A stretch of 64,000 nt of DNA from Rhynchopus sp. YZ270_cl-10 (lineage: Eukaryota > Euglenozoa > Diplonemea > Diplonemida > Diplonemidae). A program made the position numbers and the translations under genes. The stretch lies in contig OZ037846.1 in assembly GCA_964035575.1 (NCBI GenBank), forward strand, positions 461,501-525,500, read 5' to 3'. The notes under the pieces are model-generated. The model saw only the letters and a program-made list of their open reading frames with translations. It was not told where the DNA came from and did no database searches. Below, one piece after another: positions 33,101 to 41,400 of this stretch (its first letter is position 1; every line of letters starts with the position of its first letter).

Positions 33101-33232
33101 ATTCAGCAGAACCTGCCGGTCATAGGCGGTTTCCTGCGCTTGGACCTCCTGCAGGCTGCTCCTTGGAAGCTGACGGACGTAACTGAAGGTCAAGGCCCGC
33201 TCCATCACATAGTTCATTTGGTGTGGGTCCAT
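30116..33232 (-). CDS. GAF-domain protein with dynein-stalk-like C-terminus
   Basis: 1038 residues from ATG at 33230-33232 (MDPHQMNYVMERALTF). The frame stays open upstream to 33622, but that part is low-complexity and reads like 5' UTR, so this ATG is preferred. An N-terminal helical region leads to a long charged coiled coil (about 120-300, Glu/Arg/Ala-rich) and a basic linker. About 330-850 contains three GAF-like units (for example VAVANELGLLLFDTAVYIAV and DFLVVPIRG). GAF domains often bind cyclic nucleotides or small ligands. About 848-985 matches the dynein heavy-chain stalk and microtubule-binding region: NQPPEAIPPVCAATFIVMG, a W-x3-RKLL stretch, and FFNWMSVNVQLRYAAV. The last 40 residues are acidic. 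A role in axoneme or microtubule binding under ligand control is an inference. No ATPase AAA modules are present. Confidence 0.85.
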   Translation of the reverse strand: MDPHQMNYVMERALTFSYVRQLPRSSLQEVQAQETAYDRQVLLNEVWEKYCERIGRADLTGQKPHRDKWVTETWDEWSVRKLTQPADLQKFLEGLDTAQEAHRAKSCERTHITEKILSGIRKDEAARRAELLPVLHTLQLDFEERQAEEHAKTRNIFVTAETTARDALEADVSQEYSVLKQLETEGQEHIAALMEQRRLAEQARLEAMEAQREKERAEEEEAARLKAEQDQRNEEARIEAERLREQEEKDRKAAERKARIASEREKRKNKEEEAAVRRDSRRRSSGKSSGETKALRRTAARGSRLERQKDDMAAFLVQLPPRVAECRTQDQLDALLSAVANELGLLLFDTAVYIAVDTGATLHYKYASQNCSALLRASQESFPPGEHPNCPAVSAKRDGTHILLRTPFQDDSIADTLVRVGTKEALGDGDFLVVPIRGASGEVTALLNADTFVDLNARQDNLMENEKDVYEAEGPIPAAAISEEMVVFLQEVARLLSDAFISGSVPDVTESTSLSSLYAQVTKTIAAYAHGLNCYISMFSHPRSTTATIVAQNGKALGESTDESSFTPHTNVLGAILDGAKQATSPTITLSLNEGSRFIDNVKEVAEVVCYKGETEKKEDFLLIHALWSEVDGVNVKVGVLGVEGSAAHPLAEGHRGQIALLVEQMCGARTPLCRSRLVKMYCDQCTQWCAALSGCHHVYISLKQSYFKASGGTYEYITSTPSTKFILGKTIPEGKGVTETTVSAGKAVHHLKVSGLSPEVHFVDSTKNAECDGQLMLAPIGDFGAIYMDTVGWTEGKKNFSEADLMMLETAADQLAKLINDTSTAVDVVIPEGEATLQIENDVNPACVRFLKKMYLRSVDALTSITKQDMLEMAKYNQPPEAIPPVCAATFIVMGKKPGAVATWEKTRKLLKYPVLAKMAKFDPTGAKPARAFFIRAKKLTKGFSVDIVAKKGSVPTSLFFNWMSVNVQLRYAAVRFRKLAAEGQLELGSTEAEDEGMDTDACSSMGATTEGADEDVDEGDDDDDAEEEDPAEAKEE

Positions 33233-33844
33233 ATTGGAAGGGGGTGGTTGGGGTGTCCCCCAAGGAGAGGGGAGGAGGTAGTGGCGTGGTCTGATGTTGT
33301 GTGGGGGGTGTGTGGATTGTGTTGCAGGTGCTTGTGCTTGTGCTTGTGCTCGGGTCACTTGTGGTGATAAACATCGGTATCGGAAGTTATTGGAATCACG
33401 CTGGGTTTGAAGATGGGTGTGTTGTCTCTTTCGGCACAAAAAAAAGACGGTTGTTTGGGATGATGTCGTCACCTCGTCACCCCATTCAAAATATGAGTAG
33501 TTTCTGAGCATGCTAACTTTGACGGAAGTGGAAAAAAGGAAAACGGGTAACACTTTTTTTTTAACAGGTTTTTCACTCCCCCACCGCCCCCAATGCACAC
33601 AAAAAATGCCAGGTAAGAACACAAAGAGAAAATAGTAAAATGGATGTGCCTCTTCTCAGTGACTGCACACACTTCTCAGAGCAACTCTGCTGGAGCCTGA
33701 CGACGGGCTTGCAACGCGCCCTCCCAACAGTCTCTCTCTTGCAGACGTCTCAGCAGCTTTTTATGCCCTCCATCCGGAGACAGCAACACGACACTGCTGC
33801 TGGGTCCATCGCAAAATCTCCAGGCCCTGGGAGAGGACACTTTG
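33233..33844. other. 5' flank of the GAF gene and gap to the LRR gene
   Basis: Contains (on the coding strand) a pyrimidine-rich leader just before the GAF ATG and no recognisable gene or repeat beyond this. Confidence 0.5.
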
Positions 33845-35206
33845 CTATCGCAACATCCACATCCCTATGAATAGACACCATGCTCGATGCCAACCCACAT
33901 GGTACAGCACGACGTAGCTACACGTGCTCAGTCCACGCACAGTCTTCAAGTTTGTGCGAAACATGAAGTTGGGCCCAATCGTGGTGACTGCACGCAAGCC
34001 AGTGAGATTTACTGTCGTCAAAGCTCGACACAAAAATAGGAAACCATCCTCAATCCTGGTGAGTGCAGACAACCCGCTCAGGTCCACTGTAGTTAGGCTT
34101 GTGCAACCAGCTAGAAACTGGCTACCTATTGTGGTGACTGACCGCAAGCTGCTGAGGTCCACTGTCGTCAAAGCAGGGCACTGAGACATAAATCGTGCAC
34201 CAATTGTGGTGACTGCACGCAAGCCAGTGAGATTCACTGTCGTCAAAGCTCTACACGAAGAGAGGAACATTTCCTCAATCCTGGTGAGTGTAGACAAGTC
34301 GCTCAGGTCTACTGCGGTCAGTGCGCAATGTGTTAGACACCGACTGCCAATTGTGGTGACTGACCGAAAGCTGCTGAGGTCGACGGTCGTCAAAGTTGGA
34401 CACCGAGATAGGAAATATTCCTCAATCCTGGTAAGTGCAGACAAGTCGCTCAGGTCCACTGTCGTCAAAGCAGGGCACTGATAAATAAACCGTTCACCAA
34501 TTGCGGTGACTGCACGCAAGCCACTGAGATTCACTGTCGTCAAAGCTGTACACGAAAATAGGAAACCATCCTCAATCCTGGTGAGTGCAGACAACCCGCT
34601 CAGGTCCACTGTAGTTAGGCTTGTGCAACCAGCTAGACACCTATTACCAATTGCGGTGACTGACCGTAAGCTGCTGAAGTTGACTGTCGTCAAAGCTGTA
34701 CACGAACATAGGAAATAATCCTTAATCCTGGTGAGTGCACACAAGCCACTCAGGTCCACTGCGGTCAAAGACGTACAGTGCCAGAGGAAGCCGCTCCCAA
34801 TCACATCCACAACAGACACGTTGCTGAAATCAATGGACGTTACTGTACTGGATAGGAAGAAGTCGTCAGGAATCGCAGTCGCAACTTCTGCTTGCAGCAG
34901 CAAGGTGGCCACCTCCGCATCCCTCACCATCTGCAACCTTCTTTCTGTGATGTCTCTCTCACCCAATGCGTGAAGCGCTGCGATGGCTTTGTACTTCTTC
35001 GCCTTCGCCTCTGTCAGCACAACTGTGTCTCCAGCACTCAGCTGCGTGATGTCCTCCACTTCCTCCCCTCCAAACTCCATGTGAAAGTCGTCTTCGCACA
35101 ACCCCGTTACAGACGCCACCTTCTCCCGCAACTTCTCCGTTGTGTCGTCCTCACCCACCTCAATCGCATACTGCCTATTGCCAAAGGTACGAACCGTCAG
35201 TTCCAT
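33845..35206 (-). CDS. Ubiquitin-like domain plus BspA-type leucine-rich repeat protein
   Basis: 453 residues from ATG at 35204-35206 (MELTVRTFGNRQYAIEVGED). The frame extends 20 codons upstream, but the ubiquitin-like fold starts here. Residues 1-65 look like a ubiquitin-like domain (strand pattern, LREKVASVTGL helix, then LSAGDTVVLT) but end without a Gly-Gly processing site. Residues 66-125 are helical. About 130-440 is a run of roughly thirteen 22-24-residue LRRs of the BspA (LRR_5) type with the pattern LTTVDLSGLSALTRIEDGFL and alternating partners. Such repeats mediate protein binding and are abundant in free-living kinetoplastids and other protists. DNA-level similarity between repeat units is high, suggesting ongoing homogenisation. 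The C-terminus (VVLYHVGWHRAWCLFIGM) departs from the repeat. Confidence 0.88.
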   Translation of the reverse strand: MELTVRTFGNRQYAIEVGEDDTTEKLREKVASVTGLCEDDFHMEFGGEEVEDITQLSAGDTVVLTEAKAKKYKAIAALHALGERDITERRLQMVRDAEVATLLLQAEVATAIPDDFFLSSTVTSIDFSNVSVVDVIGSGFLWHCTSLTAVDLSGLCALTRIKDYFLCSCTALTTVNFSSLRSVTAIGNRCLAGCTSLTTVDLSGLSALTRIEDGFLFSCTALTTVNLSGLRAVTAIGERFIYQCPALTTVDLSDLSALTRIEEYFLSRCPTLTTVDLSSFRSVTTIGSRCLTHCALTAVDLSDLSTLTRIEEMFLSSCRALTTVNLTGLRAVTTIGARFMSQCPALTTVDLSSLRSVTTIGSQFLAGCTSLTTVDLSGLSALTRIEDGFLFLCRALTTVNLTGLRAVTTIGPNFMFRTNLKTVRGLSTCSYVVLYHVGWHRAWCLFIGMWMLR

Positions 35207-35893
35207 TTTATTTTGTGTGTCTCTGGTGGGTGTTGTGTGGGCGGTGAGGGAACAGCACATTGGCAAGCAGAAAAACGGTGTTATCGGTTGCCCCCTTTTT
35301 TAGGGGGGGAGCTCCTACATACACATCTTTGGTTTTGTTGTTGCCATACTATATTTTACGCAAATGCGCACAAAAGAAACAAAAGTGAAGTTATTGCCAG
35401 CCATCTGGATGAAAGCACAAGACAACAACAAAATGCGCACCCGCTGCCAAAACATGGCGTTGTGGAAGAAAAGAAGAAAATAGTAAAAATAGGGGGGAAA
35501 AAAATCTAGCTTCGAGAGGGAGACAAAAAAAGGGAGATGTGCACAAAATTAGGTTCGCCACCTCATCTTGGGGGAAAACCCCTCTTTTTCATAGCATTTG
35601 ATGGATTGAATTTCAAAGGTTTGTCGGCTGGAAAGACTTTGCAAAAGGCGTCATAAAAAAATCAAAAAAAAAGATAAATTTACAAGACCAATCTAAGCCT
35701 CTCTGTGTTTAGTCACTTTGATCACAAAAACATTATCGCACAGCCTCGGCTGTGTCGCATTATACACACACACATTTTATACACCTTTTGCAAGGACTTT
35801 GTTAAATCCCGTTCTTTGAGCACCACCATATCTTCTTTCTTTTTGATAAATCTTGCCATCGTTCAGTCTTTTTCTCCCCTACTTCCCTCCACC
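35207..35893. other. Gap between the LRR and secreted protein genes
   Basis: Holds a weak family C-like start near 35388 (GTGAAGTTATTG), a family E copy at 35682-35724 and A-runs. No gene. Confidence 0.55.
35682..35724 (+). repeat. SINE-like family E copy
   Basis: CAAGACCAATCTAAGCCTCT then GTGTTTAGTCACTTTGATC. Confidence 0.5.
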
Positions 35894-36451
35894 TCACTGC
35901 GGACATCCTTCCGGCATCGCCCAGGTACTTTCCGGGAAGGTGGTGCTGACGATCTCGGAGAAGTTGGCCCCTACCCAGGGAAGGGTTTCGAAAGGCCCCC
36001 ACATGCGTTCTGCATTGCATGGGTGGCCTGCGATCCAGGTACTATTGTCTGGGAGGAAACGCCATTGGATTTTACAGTCGGGGCAGGTTCCGTGGATTTC
36101 ATCGATGTGCCAGTTTGGGTTGGATTCGTCCCAACAGAGTTGCATCCAGGCGCGGGGGTCCTTCGTGTGTGTTCTCTGGCAGTCACCGTTTGGGAGGTCC
36201 AACACCCATGTAGAGCCTGAGTCTGCGTCGCTCCAAAACTGTCTTTCCAGCGCCCCCTTCGTGTCGCGGAAGTCAATCCTCGTCTTGGAGACCTGAAGGG
36301 AGTAGAAGAACTCCCCGGTGCCAGAGGCAGTGCCGTCTGCAGAGAAGGTGGTGATGTTCGAGTGCCACTCCATGTCGCAGCAGCAGCCGCCCTGGGCGGA
36401 GACGCACGCTACTGTGCAGCCGAGGAGGAGGAGGGGGAGCAGGCTCTGCAT
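35894..36451 (-). CDS. Small secreted cysteine-containing protein
   Basis: 185 residues. The start MQSLLPLLLLGCTVACVSAQ is a clear signal peptide with cleavage likely after Ala. The frame is open for another 50 codons upstream, but those are Ser/Pro-rich UTR-like sequence. The mature part has about nine Cys (an early GGCCCDMEW cluster, then NGDCQR, MQLCWDES, GTCPDCKIQW, GHPCNAER, EGCPQ) and many Trp, suggesting a compact disulphide-bonded extracellular fold. The distribution is faintly like ependymin-type proteins, but I do not recognise the family. Confidence 0.8.
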   Translation of the reverse strand: MQSLLPLLLLGCTVACVSAQGGCCCDMEWHSNITTFSADGTASGTGEFFYSLQVSKTRIDFRDTKGALERQFWSDADSGSTWVLDLPNGDCQRTHTKDPRAWMQLCWDESNPNWHIDEIHGTCPDCKIQWRFLPDNSTWIAGHPCNAERMWGPFETLPWVGANFSEIVSTTFPESTWAMPEGCPQ

Positions 36452-36789
36452 TGTAGGGTGTGTTTGTTTGTTTTTTCCTGATTTTTTGATTTTTGTTTGT
36501 GAAGAGGGGTGTAGGGTGTAGAGAGAGAAGTGGATGAAGGGGCGATAAAGGAAAGGGGGAAAACTAGAAAACGAAACAGGGGGAGAGGTTGTCAGTTGCA
36601 CACTTCACTACAGTGTATAGTATTATAGCAACACGTCGAGTTAAAAAAACAAAAACATGGCATGACGTGAGCTGTGTAGGCTGAATCAACAGAGACTTAG
36701 AGTCTCCAAAACAAAGTTTCGTAAACGCTGTGCAACACAAATCAATGATGACTGGTGTGCGAGAGCAAGGTCAAGAGGAAGACAACAAC

Positions 36790-37070
36790 AAACAATACTA
36801 ACGCAAAACACACATTGCATTTGCAGACATAACCTTTGTGTTTGCATACGAAAATACACAACACCCCCCACACAGCAAACATTCCTGAATCCAGTGAAAA
36901 TATACAAATCACACCTAGAAGCAAATCAGCTCCCCTCTGCTGCACAACACACTGGACATCCTTTTTGTCAGGAAAAGGATGGCTGTGGCTCACAGACTGG
37001 CACAAAGGCAGGGGAAGCAGATGCAAGGCAGTGAAGAAGGAGCATTAGCTCCTGCGAATAAAAAGTAGAG
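36790..37070. repeat. Diverged direct repeat, copy 1 (copy 2 at 37990-38260)
   Basis: Both copies contain CCTGAATCCAGTGAAAATAT, then GACATCCTTTTTGTCAGGAA and GGGGAAGCAGATGCAAGGCA in the same order and spacing, with scattered differences. Origin unknown. Confidence 0.85.
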
Positions 37071-37135
37071 CTGAAATACAAAAAGCCCTCTCATGACCGG
37101 CTGTACCGGGGGTGGACACCCCAACCATGCAGTCC
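37066..37135 (+). repeat. SINE-like family D copy
   Basis: GAGCTGAAATACAAAAAGCC then CTCTCATGACCGGCTGTACC and an ACCCCAACCATGCAGTCC block. Another copy at 37954-37995 reads ACTTGAAATACAACAGCCCT then CTCGTGACAGTGTACC. Confidence 0.6.
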
Positions 37136-37989
37136 TACAATACATTTCGTGGTTTACATCGGAACTAAAAATAAACAAACGCAAACTCTCGAAGATTGAA
37201 TGCGTATCACATGCTGAACACATATGCACCAAACACTAATCTAAGCTGAAAAAAGACGTCAAAAGTGACGAATGATTTTCAATAATGAAAGAGAAAGGGA
37301 AGCAAGCAAGGTGGTGTTCACCAGGCAGCGTCATGAACAAAACACTTCATAGATGAAATGGTCTGTGTTATAGACACAGTATTTAAACTAAACGACACTA
37401 CAACAGATGTGGATGCAGCCACGCTGGGCAGTCACAAGGTCAGGGAAGGACAGCCACGAGGCGCAAACACAACACTGTTAGGGTCATGAGAACACAACAA
37501 CACTGGACGACTGAACGACGGGTGCTGATATTTTTTCTTGGAAGAACACAGCACGTTCCTCATGAAACGGCGGGACAAGCACTCAAGGGTAAAGGGAAGG
37601 GGGTATCACATGGCCTCCTTCACGTGGTCTGGTTTTATTTGGGTTGTTGCTTTCCTAACACAATGCTGTGTGGGGTCAATAAGAGTTGAACGTTGGTTAG
37701 TGGTGTAGCTTTTGGTGCAGCAAGGAAAGGGGCGCTGTCGCTGTGGAGACGTGCACAGCAGTTTGGAAAAAAATAAACTTTAAATATGTATGGATAGAGA
37801 AGCAACTTCGACGCATACTCTCGCTCTGAAAGGCAACCGGCAATAGGTTGGCAAAACGTTGTGCAAGAGAGGGGTTGACAATGAGTGTAATAAAAAGGTC
37901 AAGAGAAACAACAACAACAATAGAAAAGCAATGAAGACAACAAAACAAAGTTAACTTGAAATACAACAGCCCTCTCGTGACAGTGTACC

Positions 37990-38260
37990 TCACTGACAAA
38001 GAGAATGCGAAACACATTGTATTTGCATTTCATAACCTTTTGTGTTTGCGTAAGAATCATACTACAACACACCTCACACAGCAAACAATTCCTGAATCCA
38101 GTGAAAATATATTAAATCAAATTAGAAGCAACCAGTATCGCTGCACGGCACTAGACATCCTTTTTGTCAGGAAAAGGATGGCTGTGACTCACAGACTTAC
38201 ACAAAGGCAGGGGAAGCAGATGCAAGGCAGTGAAGAAGAGCATTAGCTCCTAGTACTTCG
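37990..38260. repeat. Diverged direct repeat, copy 2
   Basis: See copy 1 at 36790. Copy 2 ends about 240 bp from the stop of the large fusion protein gene. Confidence 0.85.
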
Positions 38261-38496
38261 CAAATACAAGAAAGAAGCAACAAAAAATAAAACAAAAAAA
38301 CAAATATCTGCAAGCTGCATACGCATGCGCCTCGGAGGTAGATAGTAGACCATATTCTAAACAAAAACCCACACAAAGCTGAAGAAGTTTCAACATTAAA
38401 ACAAGCAAGACACATTTTCACGCATCTCTCGCAACTCACGCGACATAAAAAAAACCACCATTTCTATCCATTTTAAGTCTTCGCTTTCTCTTGTTT

Positions 38497-41400
38497 TCAC
38501 TGCTCCTGCAGCTCAATGATCAAGCTCTTGTTGGAGGCAAGCAGTCTCTGCATCTCACAGTCGTCCTTCACCTTGAAAGTGTGCTCGCGGATGTTGGCCT
38601 GCCCGAGACAGATGACATCGCCTCTGTACCAGGACGTCACCTTGAAGGAGGTGCAGGGCGGGAACATCACCTCTGCGTTGTACGCATGTTGCGAGCAGTG
38701 TCCGATGTGCCTCCCAGACTTGCTCTTCAGGAGGAACACCGTCCCAGACTTACTCTTGGATGCAAAGTCTGTGCCCCCTGTCGCAACCCGCCACAAGGCA
38801 GACCCAAAGACGTACCCCGATGTGGTGACCTCGCTGCCCACAGTGAAGAGCCTTCTGTCCACACTGCGCGCACCCACGAAGACCTCGCCTGTGTGTGCAG
38901 GAAGCTTCTGCAGGGCGCGGTTCAGATGCGCCACGTACGTCGCCACCTTCGCCTGGTCAGCCCAGAGCAGACAGTTCACCGCATGCGCCAGCTCCGCGCT
39001 CGAGGTGTGCAGCGACAGCAGCAGGGCCTCCTGTGGGGTCAGCCCCATGTTGTTCCCAGACGCCACCAGGTCCACGACATGCGCCTTCGCACGCCACACT
39101 GCAGCGCTCTGCGGGAGACACCCCATGCTCTCCACAACCTTCACCAGAGCAGCCTGCCCGCCTGCACAATCAGTGAAGGCAGCTGTGTAGGCCTCCTGCA
39201 TGGCTGCAGTTGCGAGGGGGAGGTTTGCAGACTGTTCCATGCGCGTCTGGATCCCGGAGGCAGTCGTGCCAGTGCCGTCGTTGTCTTGAGCTTGCGGCTG
39301 CAGGAAGAGAACCTGGGCATCTGCAGAAGAGAGCGAGGCAGCGTGCTGCAGACGTGCCAGCTGTGCTGTTGCGTGCAAGGCCCCGGCACAGCCTGGCCCC
39401 CATGGGAGTGCCGCACAGACCCGACTGTGGCACCACTTTGCCAGGGTGAAGCTGTTCACATCGAGCGCATTCCGCTGTGCAGGGTCGGCACCCAAATCCA
39501 ACAGCACCCTTGCAACGTCAACCTGGCCGTGCAGGATCGCACGCAGCAACGGTGTTGCGTTGTCGGTGCCATGCAGGTCGACACACGTCTTTGCCGCAAG
39601 ACAGCCCCTCGCACCGGCATGTTCGCGCAGTACAGAGCAGGCTGCAGACACCTCGGAGGCAGGGAAGAGACCCCCTGCAAGCCCCATGAGGCAGTCCAGG
39701 GCAGGGTCCACAAGAACGCTGCGCACCGCGTCGTCTGTGCAGTACGCCGCAGGGGTGCTCATCGCATCGTCCTTCGCATCCACGTCTGCCCCGTGCTCGC
39801 GGAGGAGGCGGGCCAGAGCAGGCTCACCCTGGAGGACCGCAATGTGCAGGGGTGTTCTGCCGCTGATGTCTCTCGCGTCCGCGTCTGCACCGAGGGTGAG
39901 GAGTGTGCGTGCTGCAGCGAGCCTGCCGTAGTACGCTGCGACGTGGAGCGGGGTGGCCGAGGGCAGGATTGCGTTGCACGCGTCTGTCGTGGTGTCGAGA
40001 GGGATGCCCTCGGCGTGCAGGGTCTCGATGCAGTGCGGCTGGTCCGCCTCTGCGCACGCAAGCATCGCGTCAAAGCCGTCCACATCCGCCTTGAAGGCCA
40101 CGAAGGACGGCGCCACACGCTGCAGCAGCAGCTTCAGCACCTCGTGCCGCCCGTTCCTGCAGCACAGCAGAATCAGGGTGTCCCCGTTTCTGTTCACCAC
40201 ACCCTCGACCTCAGCCCCGCAGGCCAAAAGCTGCTCCGCAATCTTCACCGGGCCACGCTGGCAGGAGCCGTACAGCGGCGGGTTCCCCTTCAGGTTTGCC
40301 GCATTCACATCCGCCCCAGCGTCAATCAAGGCAGCAATGATGCATGGGTAGCACTTCGCGCAGGCCACCCAGAGTGCAGTGTTCCCCAGCGCGTTGCGGG
40401 CGTCCACCGCACACCCCTGCGCAAGGAAGTACGCGACGTGGGGGAGACTCCCTTTTTCTGCTGACTTGATGAGGGGTGTGTCGCCGTCTGCGTTCGTTGC
40501 GTGCAGGAGCGCAGGGCGGTGTGCCACGAGAAGCCTTGTGAGGGCGAGGTATTCTTCCGTCAGCGGGTCGTCCGCCTTCTTCGGGATGCAGTGTGTCAGC
40601 AGCATGTCGGGTGTCGCCACCTCTGCGTCGTTGCACTCGGCAAGCAGCTGTGCCACAAGGGCTGGCATGCGCTTCGCCAGCGCCACCTCCAAACACCGCG
40701 GCACGTCCACATCGCGTCCACTCTCCAACGCAGCCTCGTATTGGAAGCTGATGTACTCACACGTCATCGACATCGCAAAGGCGAGAGGCCCGGCCGCTTC
40801 CGACGCCTTTGCAGCAGCAGCAATGTGCGCTGCTGTCACTGTGAACCTGTTGTCGACAGCATATGCCTGCAGACCCTCCACACGGTGTGCCGGGAACGTC
40901 GCACCGTGCTCCAGAAGAAGCTTCATCACCTTCCAAAACCCACGCGCCTTGATGCTCAGTGTCAGCGGCGTCTCCCCGTCGTTGTTCTCGCAGTCCACGT
41001 CGACCTCCCCGCTGCGGATCCTGCCCGCAAGACTCTGCAGCACTTCTTCCATCGCGTTGTACTGGCCAGCATATGCCATCAGGTGGAGTGCGTTGTTCCC
41101 GTCGTCGTCGCAGTACATCACATCCGCCACACTGCTGCGTGCAAGGTATTGTTCAAAGGCGGTCGAAAGCACTGTGCTGTTGAGCTGCATCAGGTTCTCC
41201 TGCAGGTTGTTGCGGCCACGCGCATCTGCACTGAACGTGTAGGACACACGGTACTCTCTTGTGAAGGAGGGGGCAGCTGTCAGCTGTCGGTCGGGTGTCG
41301 GGGGTGAGGACGTGTCCACGTGGCGCACCGGGAGAGGCCTTGCTGTCTGCTGTGGTGCGATGCTGCAGCCCGCAAAGCGGCTCCCAAAGCGCGAGTCGCT

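Larger units (their letters stand above)
36452..38496. other. Intergenic region with a 250-bp direct duplication
   Basis: No gene seen in 2 kb. It holds the duplicated block (36790-37070 and 37990-38260), and family D copies at 37066 and 37954. Confidence 0.65.

Noticed and set aside
33233-33622. 130-residue N-terminal extension of the GAF protein
   Set aside because: Low-complexity sequence with 5' UTR character; the ATG at 33232 starts a more protein-like sequence. Not excluded without transcript data.
38491-40464. 657-residue plus-strand frame
   Set aside because: Antisense of the ankyrin/ART-like fusion gene; no recognisable domains.
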